Shown here one piece after another: positions 46,095-53,696 of a DNA stretch of 64,000 nt. Each line of letters begins with the position of its first letter. Position 1 is the first letter of the stretch. A model generated the notes under the pieces. It was not told where the DNA came from and searched no databases. It was given only the letters and a program-made list of their open reading frames with translations. Origin of the DNA: Thermodesulfobium sp. 4217-1 (GTDB lineage: Bacteria > Thermodesulfobiota > Thermodesulfobiia > Thermodesulfobiales > Thermodesulfobiaceae); NCBI RefSeq assembly GCF_039822205.1, contig NZ_JBAGBW010000004.1, positions 31,530-95,529 of the forward strand. Reading direction: 5' to 3'. A program made the translations under genes and the position numbers.

Positions 46095-46877
46095 TCATCC
46101 TCTCTTTAAATCTAAATTATTAACAACTTCAACAAATCCAAGCCCCTGTGAATTTCTACTACCTAAACCAGCATCTAAAATAAACTTTAGAAATTCAGGT
46201 TCTCCTTTTAAGTTATATATTCCCTTCCAACCCTTAATTATTGTCTTGTTATTATCTTTTACAAAATATCGAATTGTCTCATATGAATTATCCTTAAACA
46301 GTGGTTTTATTTCAAGGTTGTATTCGCATTCACTTTTAAAGTAGGCGCTCCATTTTTTCCTTGCATTTTGATTGATCAAGTAAGAAAATTCTTTTTCAAA
46401 TGGAGAATAATAATATGTTTTTCTTGATTTACTTTCATTCACAAAGGTAGAGTGAACTTCGATTGGGGTCAAAGCTTTTATTTTTATTTCATTAGAAGTA
46501 AAAGAATCCTTAGACAGACTATTCAGAACGCTAACTTCTTCAAGTTGTAATAGATTATCTCCCAATCTAAATACGTCTCCTTTGAAAGAATTAATAGCAA
46601 TCTGTTTTAAAATCCATTCAACTGGTGAACTAATAATAAAACTCATTTTCGAATCAAAGGAAATAGTATGTAAAGATCTATTAAAAACTCCTCGTTCAAT
46701 TATTTCAGAAAAAGTAAATAGCCTAAATTGTCTTTTCTCAAACATAAATCCCCCATCATGTAATTTCTTTGCATCAATATAATCTAACAAATTATATATG
46801 AGCCCTTGTATAAGAGAATTATATCCAGAACTAAGAACTATAAAATTATTAGAAATAAATTTTAGTCTTATCCTCAC
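46095..46877 (-). CDS. cas6: CRISPR RNA endonuclease Cas6
   Basis: This is the first gene of the I-B operon. The frame is open to 46931, but the GTG at 46877, six bases after AAGGGG, gives a natural start (MRIRLKFISNN) and 260 residues. The glycine-rich loop AGLGSRNSQGLGFVEV near the C-terminus is diagnostic of Cas6. It cuts the pre-crRNA, leaving the ATTGAAAC handle. It is the only Cas6 in the window, so it probably serves both the I-B and III complexes. Confidence 0.92.
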   Translation of the reverse strand: MRIRLKFISNNFIVLSSGYNSLIQGLIYNLLDYIDAKKLHDGGFMFEKRQFRLFTFSEIIERGVFNRSLHTISFDSKMSFIISSPVEWILKQIAINSFKGDVFRLGDNLLQLEEVSVLNSLSKDSFTSNEIKIKALTPIEVHSTFVNESKSRKTYYYSPFEKEFSYLINQNARKKWSAYFKSECEYNLEIKPLFKDNSYETIRYFVKDNNKTIIKGWKGIYNLKGEPEFLKFILDAGLGSRNSQGLGFVEVVNNLDLKRG

Positions 46878-47007
46878 CGCATTCCCCTTAAGTTTTATAT
46901 TTATTAAAGCACAATACATAAAATTAATCAATAATATGCCAAATTAAAATATAACTTACTGCTTAATACTATTTTATCTTTAAAAACCACAATAAAATAA
47001 ACTTTCT

Positions 47008-47036
47008 ATAATACTAAAATACCATATTTTAAGCAA
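47008..47036 (-). promoter_or_regulatory. Candidate promoter of the cas I-B operon
   Basis: On the minus strand TTGCTT (47036-47031) and TATTAT (47013-47008) are 17 bases apart. An overlapping TTGAAA/TAAAAT pair with a 16-base spacer lies just upstream. Transcription would leave a leader of about 125 bases before cas6. Confidence 0.4.
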
Positions 47037-47141
47037 TTTCGGTATCTTTTCAAAAACCTATTAATGGTTTAAAATATTATTTATGATTAATGATATAAAA
47101 TATATAAGTATAAAAACAAATAGTTTAAGAAAGTTAAATAT

Positions 47142-47954
47142 ATGCATATAATGCCAATTGTATTTAGTAGTATTGTTGTTTTGTCCTTTTCCATGATAGT
47201 TGCCATCATAGGCAATATTATAGGCATTGGCGGTGGCGTCATGCTGCTGCCCTTTTTTATTTTCTATCTACATCTAAACTCTATAGCTGCTAGCGGATTA
47301 AGTCTTTTTACAATTATCTTGAGCACTATTGGCGGCACATTCGCTTTTATTAGACAAAAAACAATTAATTACAAATTATTTCTTATTATAATTAGTTTGA
47401 TCATTCCAGGTGTAATAATTGGTTCAATTGTTAACAAATTTGTAAACACTCAAGAATTTAAAGAGATTTTGCCTATATGGGTGATTTCTATCGGAACATT
47501 TTCTTTGATCACTGCGAAAAAGCAACCTCTAAAAAAGATGGACAGTTCTGAGAACGAATCCATAAAACACAACAAGCTCACAAGGATAGTATCGTTTATT
47601 TCAGGCTTTGTTTCTGGTTTTTTTGGCGTTGGCATAGGTGGAGTAATGGGAACTTATTTGGTAGCAGTAGAAGAAATTTCTGCAAGAATAGCCTTTTCAA
47701 CATTGATCATGGTAATGACTATTACCTCATTATTCGGTTTCTTAGTGCACTATGAAAGCGCAGGATTGAATTTTACATCCTGGATAATGTATTTAATTCC
47801 TCTTTCTTTAGGCGCAATTTTAGGTTCACAAATAGGCGCATACATTTCAAAAGTATCTAATATAAAAACGCTCAGACTATATCAGGGTTATGTAATACTG
47901 TCTTTAGGAATTTCTTTACTCATAGTTAACTTATTGAATATTATAAAAATTTGA
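47142..47954 (+). CDS. TauE/SafE family membrane permease
   Basis: This 270-residue protein has about eight spans. It opens AIIGNIIGIGGGVMLLPF and repeats the glycine motif as GFFGVGIGGVMGTYL (about residue 165), the inverted-repeat signature of TauE/SafE permeases. Members export sulfite, sulfoacetate or similar anions; in a sulfur-metabolising organism an oxyanion substrate is plausible but unproven. It is divergent from cas6. Confidence 0.85.
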   Translation: MHIMPIVFSSIVVLSFSMIVAIIGNIIGIGGGVMLLPFFIFYLHLNSIAASGLSLFTIILSTIGGTFAFIRQKTINYKLFLIIISLIIPGVIIGSIVNKFVNTQEFKEILPIWVISIGTFSLITAKKQPLKKMDSSENESIKHNKLTRIVSFISGFVSGFFGVGIGGVMGTYLVAVEEISARIAFSTLIMVMTITSLFGFLVHYESAGLNFTSWIMYLIPLSLGAILGSQIGAYISKVSNIKTLRLYQGYVILSLGISLLIVNLLNIIKI

Positions 47955-48030
47955 TTTTTTAAAATAGTGCTTCAAGAAAAAAGCAATCTAAACCCATCCA
48001 TTTATAAAAATAATTCAAAATATATTTGAT

Positions 48031-48075
48031 AAAAAAAAACGCCCACTATCGAAAGTAAAGCATTCAATAGTGGGC
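48031..48075 (-). terminator. Rho-independent terminator of the cold-shock gene
   Basis: GCCCACTAT (48041-48049) pairs with ATAGTGGGC (48067-48075), a perfect 9-bp stem. On the minus strand it is followed by nine T. Confidence 0.9.
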
Positions 48076-48091
48076 TTAATTTTAAGAGATA

Positions 48092-48304
48092 TTATAACGC
48101 TTTAACGTTGACTGCTCTTAATTTTTTTGAGTTCTTAGGATCTGCTTCGATATCGAAAGTGACTTGCTGACCTTCGTTTAGCGATTTAAATCCATCTGAA
48201 ACTATTGCAGAAAAATGCACGAATACATCTTCGCCACCATCTGCATTGGAAATAAAACCAAAACCTTTTTCTGCATTAAACCATTTTACCGTACCTTTAT
48301 TCAT
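48092..48304 (-). CDS. csp: Cold-shock protein (CspA/CspB family)
   Basis: This is a 70-residue OB-fold nucleic-acid chaperone. It has the two RNA-binding motifs KGFGFIS (RNP1) and VFVHFSAI (RNP2), preceded by [10 protein letters not shown]. Only one csp gene is present here. AGGAGG is placed correctly before the ATG. A long structured leader lies upstream and a strong terminator downstream, so the gene is a single transcript. Confidence 0.97.
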   Translation of the reverse strand: MNKGTVKWFNAEKGFGFISNADGGEDVFVHFSAIVSDGFKSLNEGQQVTFDIEADPKNSKKLRAVNVKAL

Positions 48305-48344
48305 CTTGACCTCCTAAAATAATACAACCTAATAATAACCAAAA

Positions 48345-48402
48345 AACCCACGCATTTTTGTAAATAAAAATGCAAGAATTAACCTACAAAAATACGTGAG
48401 TT
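48345..48402 (-). promoter_or_regulatory. Structured csp leader with two alternative hairpins
   Basis: An outer hairpin pairs 48345-48362 with 48385-48402 (16 of 18 bases). An inner hairpin pairs GCATTTTT (48352-48359) with AAAAATGC (48366-48373). They share bases, so only one can form at a time. In the mRNA the outer stem is followed by six T. This is about 40 bases before the csp start. Confidence 0.5.
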
Positions 48403-48429
48403 TAATTAGCATATATTTAGTCTATTTAT

Positions 48430-48458
48430 ACGATACCATGTAGAAATAGTTTTGTCAA
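48430..48458 (-). promoter_or_regulatory. Candidate csp promoter
   Basis: A perfect TTGACA (48458-48453) and TATCGT (48435-48430) are 17 bases apart on the minus strand. This gives a 5' leader of about 120 bases, which contains the alternative hairpins. Confidence 0.5.
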
Positions 48459-48578
48459 CTACCAAAATTACATTTGTGTTACCTGACACTGATTTCATCC
48501 CCTAAGAAGACAGTAATTTTATTACTATGATGAAAGAGCTTTTTGATCGTACTAGGTTCACAAATTAGTAAATATATT

Positions 48579-51101
48579 TTATATTAAAATTTTTTCATTG
48601 GTTAATACAAAATCTTCAAAGACATCCTGAGGAAGTGGCTTAGAAAAGAGAAAGCCCTGGAAATAGTCGCATCCAATATCTTTCAGTATTTCAAACTGCT
48701 CCACTGTTTCCACACCTTCGGCTATGCTTTTTATATTTAATTTCTTTGAAAGAAACACTATTGTTTCAATAACGTTCTTTGTGTGCTCATCTAAAATATT
48801 TCTTACAAAAGAGATGTCAATTTTAAGATAGTCTATCTTTAGCTTAGATATATATGAAAGAGAAGAATATCCTGTACCAAAATCATCTAACATAAAACGA
48901 ATTCCGCTATCCGTAAGTTTCTCTATCAAATCTTGTGTATATTGTAGGTCTTCCATAAATATTCTCTCAATAATCTCAATTCTTATCATGCCCGGATCTA
49001 TGTTATACTTTCTAATCTTCGAGCTTAAAATGTCAGCAATATTGTCCCTTTTAAGAGTTTTATATGAAAAGTTCACCGATAGCGGGACCCTAATTTCATT
49101 TAAAGATAATTTTGAGATTGTCTGTAGGGCCAAATCAAAAACAAACTCTTCAACGTCCATTATTAACCCGGTCTGTTCAAGAAAGGGTATAAATTTCATG
49201 GGGAGTATAACTTCATCTTTCTTTTTCCATCGAAGCAAACTTTCTGCACCCACAATATTAAGGTCTTTATCCACATAGGGCTGGTAGTACAATACAAATT
49301 CTTTATTTAATATTGCTTTTTCTAGATCATTTCTTAAAACTAGCTTTTCTTTAGCCTTAGAGCCAAATTCTCTTCTGAAAAAGCCTATAGAGTTATCCTC
49401 TCTAATCCTTGCATCTAAAAGCGCTATTAATGCTCTGTCAACCAATTTTGCTGCAGTTTCTCCATCTTTAGGATAAATACCAATCCCAATATTAAATGAT
49501 ACAGAAATTGCCTGATCATCGACATCATAACTTTTAGTAAGGACATCTAATAAACCATAGGCAAGATTTAATATCCCATCTTCTGAATTTACATTATTCA
49601 CAAAAACTGCAAATCTATCTGATTCGAGTTTTGCTATAGCATTATTAACTCCAAAAAAAGACTTCAATCTCTGAGCAATTTGCATTAAAACTAAATTGCC
49701 CTTATCGAAACCAAAAGCTTGATTTATAACAGTGAAATTTAAAGGATTAATTTTTATGATAAAAGAGATGGGCTTTTCAGGTAAGAACTTTTTAATAAAT
49801 GAATCAATCTCATTGTAAAATGAAATCCTGTTTAAAAGGCCTGTTAGCGCATCAAAATAATTTCCTGATACGTCTTTTGCAAGGGATACATATTTTTGAA
49901 TTCTGTTTCCAATCATAATTGGAACAATTATCGTATCAAGATAAAACAAAGATCCGTCTTTTCTTTTATTTATGAACTTGCAATAAAATATTAACCCCTG
50001 TTCAAGAGTTTTCCACATGTCTATATAAAAATCAGCATCATGAAACCCTGATTCTAATATATTTATATTGCTCCCAATAAGATCGTCTTTGGAATAACCA
50101 GAAATTTTTACAACTGCATCATTTACATATAATATCTTCCCTCGCTTATTCGTCACAAGAAACCATTCATGGGCATTCTCAACTGCTTTCTGTAGTAAAG
50201 TTAAGTTATTTTGATACTCTATCTTCCCAATAGCAAACGATATGTCAGTTTGAACTTCTTTTAGTAAGCGAATGGTTTCATCGGTAAAAGAGAGCCTCAT
50301 AGAATCAAGTATCGCAATTATATATTTAACTTTATTATCTTTAAGAATGGGTATAGAACAGATTGAAAACGCATTTATTTCTGTATAATAATCTTGCCAA
50401 TACTTCAAGTCTTCATTCTTCATTACATCAGATATAACAACCACATTTCCAGTATGATACGCTCTTGATACCGAACCCTTGCCATATGGAGTATCTGGAT
50501 CGACACCTACAGTAACCCTTTTAAAAGCCAAGGTTTGTTCTTTTGTCTGAGATTTTATAAATTTTATTTTTAGAAGCTTAGTTTTCTCATCAATATACCC
50601 AACGCTTGCAATAGCGTATCCCACATCTTTAACAAGAATCCTGCATATAGACTCTAGCAAGGTATCTTCCTTGTCTTCTCTGACAATCAGCTGGTTTATC
50701 TGAGTAAGTGCGTAAAAAAGCTTTTCGATTGACTTTTCCTTCGTCTTGTCAAGGACTATCACCAGTCCAGATGGCTTTTCGTTATAGTTAATCGTATATG
50801 CAGATATTTGCACAGGTAATAAACCATTTTTACATTTATAATAATGATTTTCTATCTCTATCGAGAAAAATTCCCCATTAAGTCTTCTATTTGCATATTC
50901 TATAACTTCTTCTTTGTGGTCAGCTAACAGATCATAAAAGCTCATTTTTAAAAGCTCTTCAGTATCATAACCCACAATCTGAGAAAATCTACTGTTTGCA
51001 AAAACTATAATGCCATTTTCCTGATAAATATAAACACCAAATATGTTTGAGTTAAAAAAATTATTTAATATCTCATCACATATTAATTTTTTTACCCCCA
51101 A
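48579..51101 (-). CDS. PAS-GAF-PAS-degenerate GGDEF-EAL c-di-GMP phosphodiesterase
   Basis: This 840-residue soluble sensor has PAS (about 10-125), GAF (about 135-290), PAS (about 300-415), GGDEF (about 415-580) and EAL (about 590-835). The cyclase motif is replaced by KLESDRFAVFV, so it should not make c-di-GMP, though it may bind GTP. The EAL domain keeps ESLLRW, IEIIER, LDDFGTGYSSL, KIDISF and AEGVET, so hydrolysis is likely. The start is uncertain: the TTG at 51101 has a weak ribosome site. It stands alone. Confidence 0.85.
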   Translation of the reverse strand: MGVKKLICDEILNNFFNSNIFGVYIYQENGIIVFANSRFSQIVGYDTEELLKMSFYDLLADHKEEVIEYANRRLNGEFFSIEIENHYYKCKNGLLPVQISAYTINYNEKPSGLVIVLDKTKEKSIEKLFYALTQINQLIVREDKEDTLLESICRILVKDVGYAIASVGYIDEKTKLLKIKFIKSQTKEQTLAFKRVTVGVDPDTPYGKGSVSRAYHTGNVVVISDVMKNEDLKYWQDYYTEINAFSICSIPILKDNKVKYIIAILDSMRLSFTDETIRLLKEVQTDISFAIGKIEYQNNLTLLQKAVENAHEWFLVTNKRGKILYVNDAVVKISGYSKDDLIGSNINILESGFHDADFYIDMWKTLEQGLIFYCKFINKRKDGSLFYLDTIIVPIMIGNRIQKYVSLAKDVSGNYFDALTGLLNRISFYNEIDSFIKKFLPEKPISFIIKINPLNFTVINQAFGFDKGNLVLMQIAQRLKSFFGVNNAIAKLESDRFAVFVNNVNSEDGILNLAYGLLDVLTKSYDVDDQAISVSFNIGIGIYPKDGETAAKLVDRALIALLDARIREDNSIGFFRREFGSKAKEKLVLRNDLEKAILNKEFVLYYQPYVDKDLNIVGAESLLRWKKKDEVILPMKFIPFLEQTGLIMDVEEFVFDLALQTISKLSLNEIRVPLSVNFSYKTLKRDNIADILSSKIRKYNIDPGMIRIEIIERIFMEDLQYTQDLIEKLTDSGIRFMLDDFGTGYSSLSYISKLKIDYLKIDISFVRNILDEHTKNVIETIVFLSKKLNIKSIAEGVETVEQFEILKDIGCDYFQGFLFSKPLPQDVFEDFVLTNEKILI

Positions 51102-51366
51102 AGTCTTTTAATTTAAAAGTAGAATGTTTTAATATTATTTATTCACTTTACCAAAATTATTAATATATTACAATCGTTTAAATGAATTGCTAATTGATAT
51201 TCCGCATTAAGATATCATTTAGACATGAGTTTTTCATTGCCACAAACATATTTCGACTCTCTTGATAGCCATTATCAAAAATTTAATATGTCATATTACA
51301 AAAAATATATTAAATAAATTTTATATTAGATGTATAATAGATTAATATATCAAAGGAGGTGTCAAA

Positions 51367-51558
51367 ATGAAACAAAATGAAGGAACTATAGACAGGATCA
51401 TAAGATTTATTTTAGGACTTGTTCTTATTTATATTGGCTTTTCAATGCAATTTGATACGTTGGGCATTATTTTGACGGTTATAGGAATTGTGCTGATTTT
51501 TACTGCTGCTACAGGTTTTTGTGCACTTTATAAACTCTTAAAAATTTCTACAAAGTAA
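51367..51558 (+). CDS. DUF2892 small membrane protein
   Basis: This 63-residue protein has a DUF2892 pattern: NEGTIDRIIRFILGLVLIYIG, a turn, then a second span and the ending TGFCALYKLLKIST with a single cysteine. Two spans are expected. Related domains are fused to rhodanese in YgaP. The role is unknown. AAAGGAGG is seven bases upstream, TATAAT lies at 51333-51338, and a strong terminator follows. Confidence 0.88.
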   Translation: MKQNEGTIDRIIRFILGLVLIYIGFSMQFDTLGIILTVIGIVLIFTAATGFCALYKLLKISTK

Positions 51559-51570
51559 TATATTTATTCC

Positions 51571-51610
51571 AAACAGGATAAAGGAAACATAAGCCTTTAT
51601 CCTGTTTTTT
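51571..51610 (+). terminator. Rho-independent terminator
   Basis: AAACAGGATAAAGG (51571-51584) pairs perfectly with CCTTTATCCTGTTT (51594-51607), with a 9-base loop and a T run. It ends the DUF2892 transcript just before rnpB. Confidence 0.9.
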
Positions 51611-51644
51611 CATTTTAAGTCTACTCATGCTATTATGTATAAAA

Positions 51645-51985
51645 CAGGACAGGCGCGCAACTTACAAGTTAACTGCTTGAGGAAAGTCCGAGCTCCATTG
51701 GGCAGGATGCTGGTTAATTGCCAGAGAGGGAGACCTCTGGATAGGGCCACAGAAAAGAACTACTATCTTTGATAGTACAGGTGAAAAGGCGAGGTAAAAG
51801 CTCACCGGCAGAAGAGCGATCTTCTGGCCAGGTAACCCCCATCAGGAGCAAGGCCAAATAGGGAAGGAGATAGCCCAGATCGATAATACTTCCGGGTAGG
51901 CCGCAAGAGACTGAAGAAAACTTCAGCCCCAGATAAATGGTTGCGACCCTTTTGGGTACAGAACTCGGCTTATAGCCTGTCCTGG
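51645..51985 (+). ncRNA. rnpB: RNase P RNA (bacterial class A-like)
   Basis: This is the catalytic RNA that trims tRNA 5' ends. The P1 helix is AGGACAGGC (51646-51654) with GCCTGTCCT (51975-51983). The universal GAGGAAAGTCCGAGCTCC follows P1, and ACAGAACTCGGCTTATAG closes the P4 core before P1'. AGAGGGAGACCTCTGG and the internal stems are in the expected order. Length is about 340 bases. A TATTAT at 51631-51636 could be its -10, and T5 follows P1. The 3' end overlaps the lspA stop region by about 16 bases. Confidence 0.97.
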
Positions 51986-52416
51986 TTTTTCATTTCTGTT
52001 AAGTAATAGTAAATTAGCAGGAGCGCTCCAATATCAATGTACACATCGGAAAGATTAAAAACCGGCAAAATATGAATATTTATAAAGTCAATTACCTGAT
52101 GAGTGCCAAAAATTCTATCCAATAGGTTACTAGATACGCCAGCAATCAAAAACGACAGAGAAGCCCTCAGATTAGGTATTTTATACCATAACACGATACA
52201 AGATATCAAAAATATAGTTCCAACAAAGATAAAAAAATATGTTTGACCGCTAAGAATCCCCCAAGCCCCCCCCAAGTTCTTAACAAGAACAAACTGTATC
52301 AGAAAAAAATTATAGCTGTGTTCTGCCAAGAACTTGATAGCCAGAAGCTTTGTAAATCTATCAATCAAAAAAATCACAAGAGCAAATACCAGAAAACAAA
52401 AAGACTTAAGCTTCAA
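51970..52416 (-). CDS. lspA: Lipoprotein signal peptidase (signal peptidase II)
   Basis: This 148-residue aspartic protease of the inner membrane has four spans. The catalytic aspartates lie in SNLLDRIFG (about 100) and FNLSDVYID (about 124), with VKNLGGAWGIL and VIDFINI matching the family. It cleaves lipoprotein signal peptides. It is the last gene of the operon, and its 3' end overlaps rnpB tail-to-tail. Confidence 0.93.
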   Translation of the reverse strand: MKLKSFCFLVFALVIFLIDRFTKLLAIKFLAEHSYNFFLIQFVLVKNLGGAWGILSGQTYFFIFVGTIFLISCIVLWYKIPNLRASLSFLIAGVSSNLLDRIFGTHQVIDFINIHILPVFNLSDVYIDIGALLLIYYYLTEMKNQDRL

Positions 52417-52460
52417 TATCTTAAATTCAAACTCAATAAAAAATTAAAATTCTTTCGAAT

Positions 52461-53696
52461 TTACCAGGATTTCATATACTTTTCTTGTTCAGCACTAAGA
52501 GTATCTATGCTGGTGCCCATAGAGTCAATCTTTAATCTTGCAATCTCTCTATCAATGTCTATTGGAACAGGATATACACCAATTTCAATTTTATTGGTCA
52601 AAAGATATAGCGCACTCAAAAATTGGTTTGCAAAGCTCATATCCATAACGCTTGAGGGGTGACCTTCAGCAGCAGCAAGGTTTACAAGTCTGCCTTCGCC
52701 TACCAGAAATACCTTTTTGCCATTTTTAAATGTATACTCATCCAGTTCGTGCCTTATCCTTCTCTTTAAAACCTTCTCTTCTTCCATCTTGTCTACATCT
52801 ATCTCCACGTTAAAGTGTCCAGAATTTGCCACTATAGCTCCATCTTTCATACTCAAAACGTGATCAAACCTTATAACGTTGCAGTTACCAGTAACAGTTA
52901 TAAATATATCTCCAACTTTTGCGGCCTCGTCCATGGGCATCACGTCAAAGCCATCCATTATTGCCTCAAGAGCCCTTACTGGTTCGACCTCAGTAACTAT
53001 AACCCTTGCGCCCATTCCCTTAGCTCTCATACTTACGCCTTTTCCGCACCAACCGTAACCTGCTACCACTACCCTTTTACCTGCAAAAAGTATGTTTGTA
53101 GCCCTAATAATACCATCAAGAGTGCTTTGTCCAGTTCCGTATCTATTATCAAAAAAGTGCTTTGTCATAGCATCGTTCACAGCTATAAATGGAAATTTTA
53201 ATAGCTTGTCCTTGTGAAGAGCATCAATTCTATGAACGCCCGTCGTAGTTTCTTCACAGCCACCTACTACTTTATCAGCAAGTTTCGGATAATCCTTGTG
53301 CAATGTAACCGTCAAGTCAGCACCATCGTCGATGGTAATATCTGGTTCAGATTCAATACAAGTTTTAATATTGTCCCAATAGCTTTTAGCATCCTCTCCT
53401 CTTTGAGCAAAAACAAATATTCCTTCTTTTGCCAGATAGGCAGCTACCTCATCGCTTGTGCTCAAAGGGTTTGACGCACATAAATATACCTGCGCCCCTG
53501 CATCCCTGAATGTGGTTATGAGATTTGCAGTTTCTGTGGTCACATGAAGACAGGCAGCAATCTTCTTACCGGAGAAAGGCTTTGAAACACTATATTTTTT
53601 CCTTAGGATATCAAGGACTGGCATCTCACGGTATGCCCACTCAACTTTTTTTAAACCCTCATCAGCTAAGCTAATGTCTTTAATTTGATAATTCAT
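52461..53696 (-). CDS. ahcY: S-adenosylhomocysteine hydrolase
   Basis: This 411-residue enzyme splits S-adenosylhomocysteine to adenosine and homocysteine, removing the methylation product inhibitor. Substrate residues: LHVTTETANLITTF and NDAMTKHFFDNRYGTGQST. The NAD loop is AGYGWCGKGVSMRAKGMG (about 215). The length and ending (KYMKSW) fit the shorter type found in thermophiles and archaea. It overlaps ileS by 17 bases with GGAGGG before the ATG. Confidence 0.96.
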   Translation of the reverse strand: MNYQIKDISLADEGLKKVEWAYREMPVLDILRKKYSVSKPFSGKKIAACLHVTTETANLITTFRDAGAQVYLCASNPLSTSDEVAAYLAKEGIFVFAQRGEDAKSYWDNIKTCIESEPDITIDDGADLTVTLHKDYPKLADKVVGGCEETTTGVHRIDALHKDKLLKFPFIAVNDAMTKHFFDNRYGTGQSTLDGIIRATNILFAGKRVVVAGYGWCGKGVSMRAKGMGARVIVTEVEPVRALEAIMDGFDVMPMDEAAKVGDIFITVTGNCNVIRFDHVLSMKDGAIVANSGHFNVEIDVDKMEEEKVLKRRIRHELDEYTFKNGKKVFLVGEGRLVNLAAAEGHPSSVMDMSFANQFLSALYLLTNKIEIGVYPVPIDIDREIARLKIDSMGTSIDTLSAEQEKYMKSW

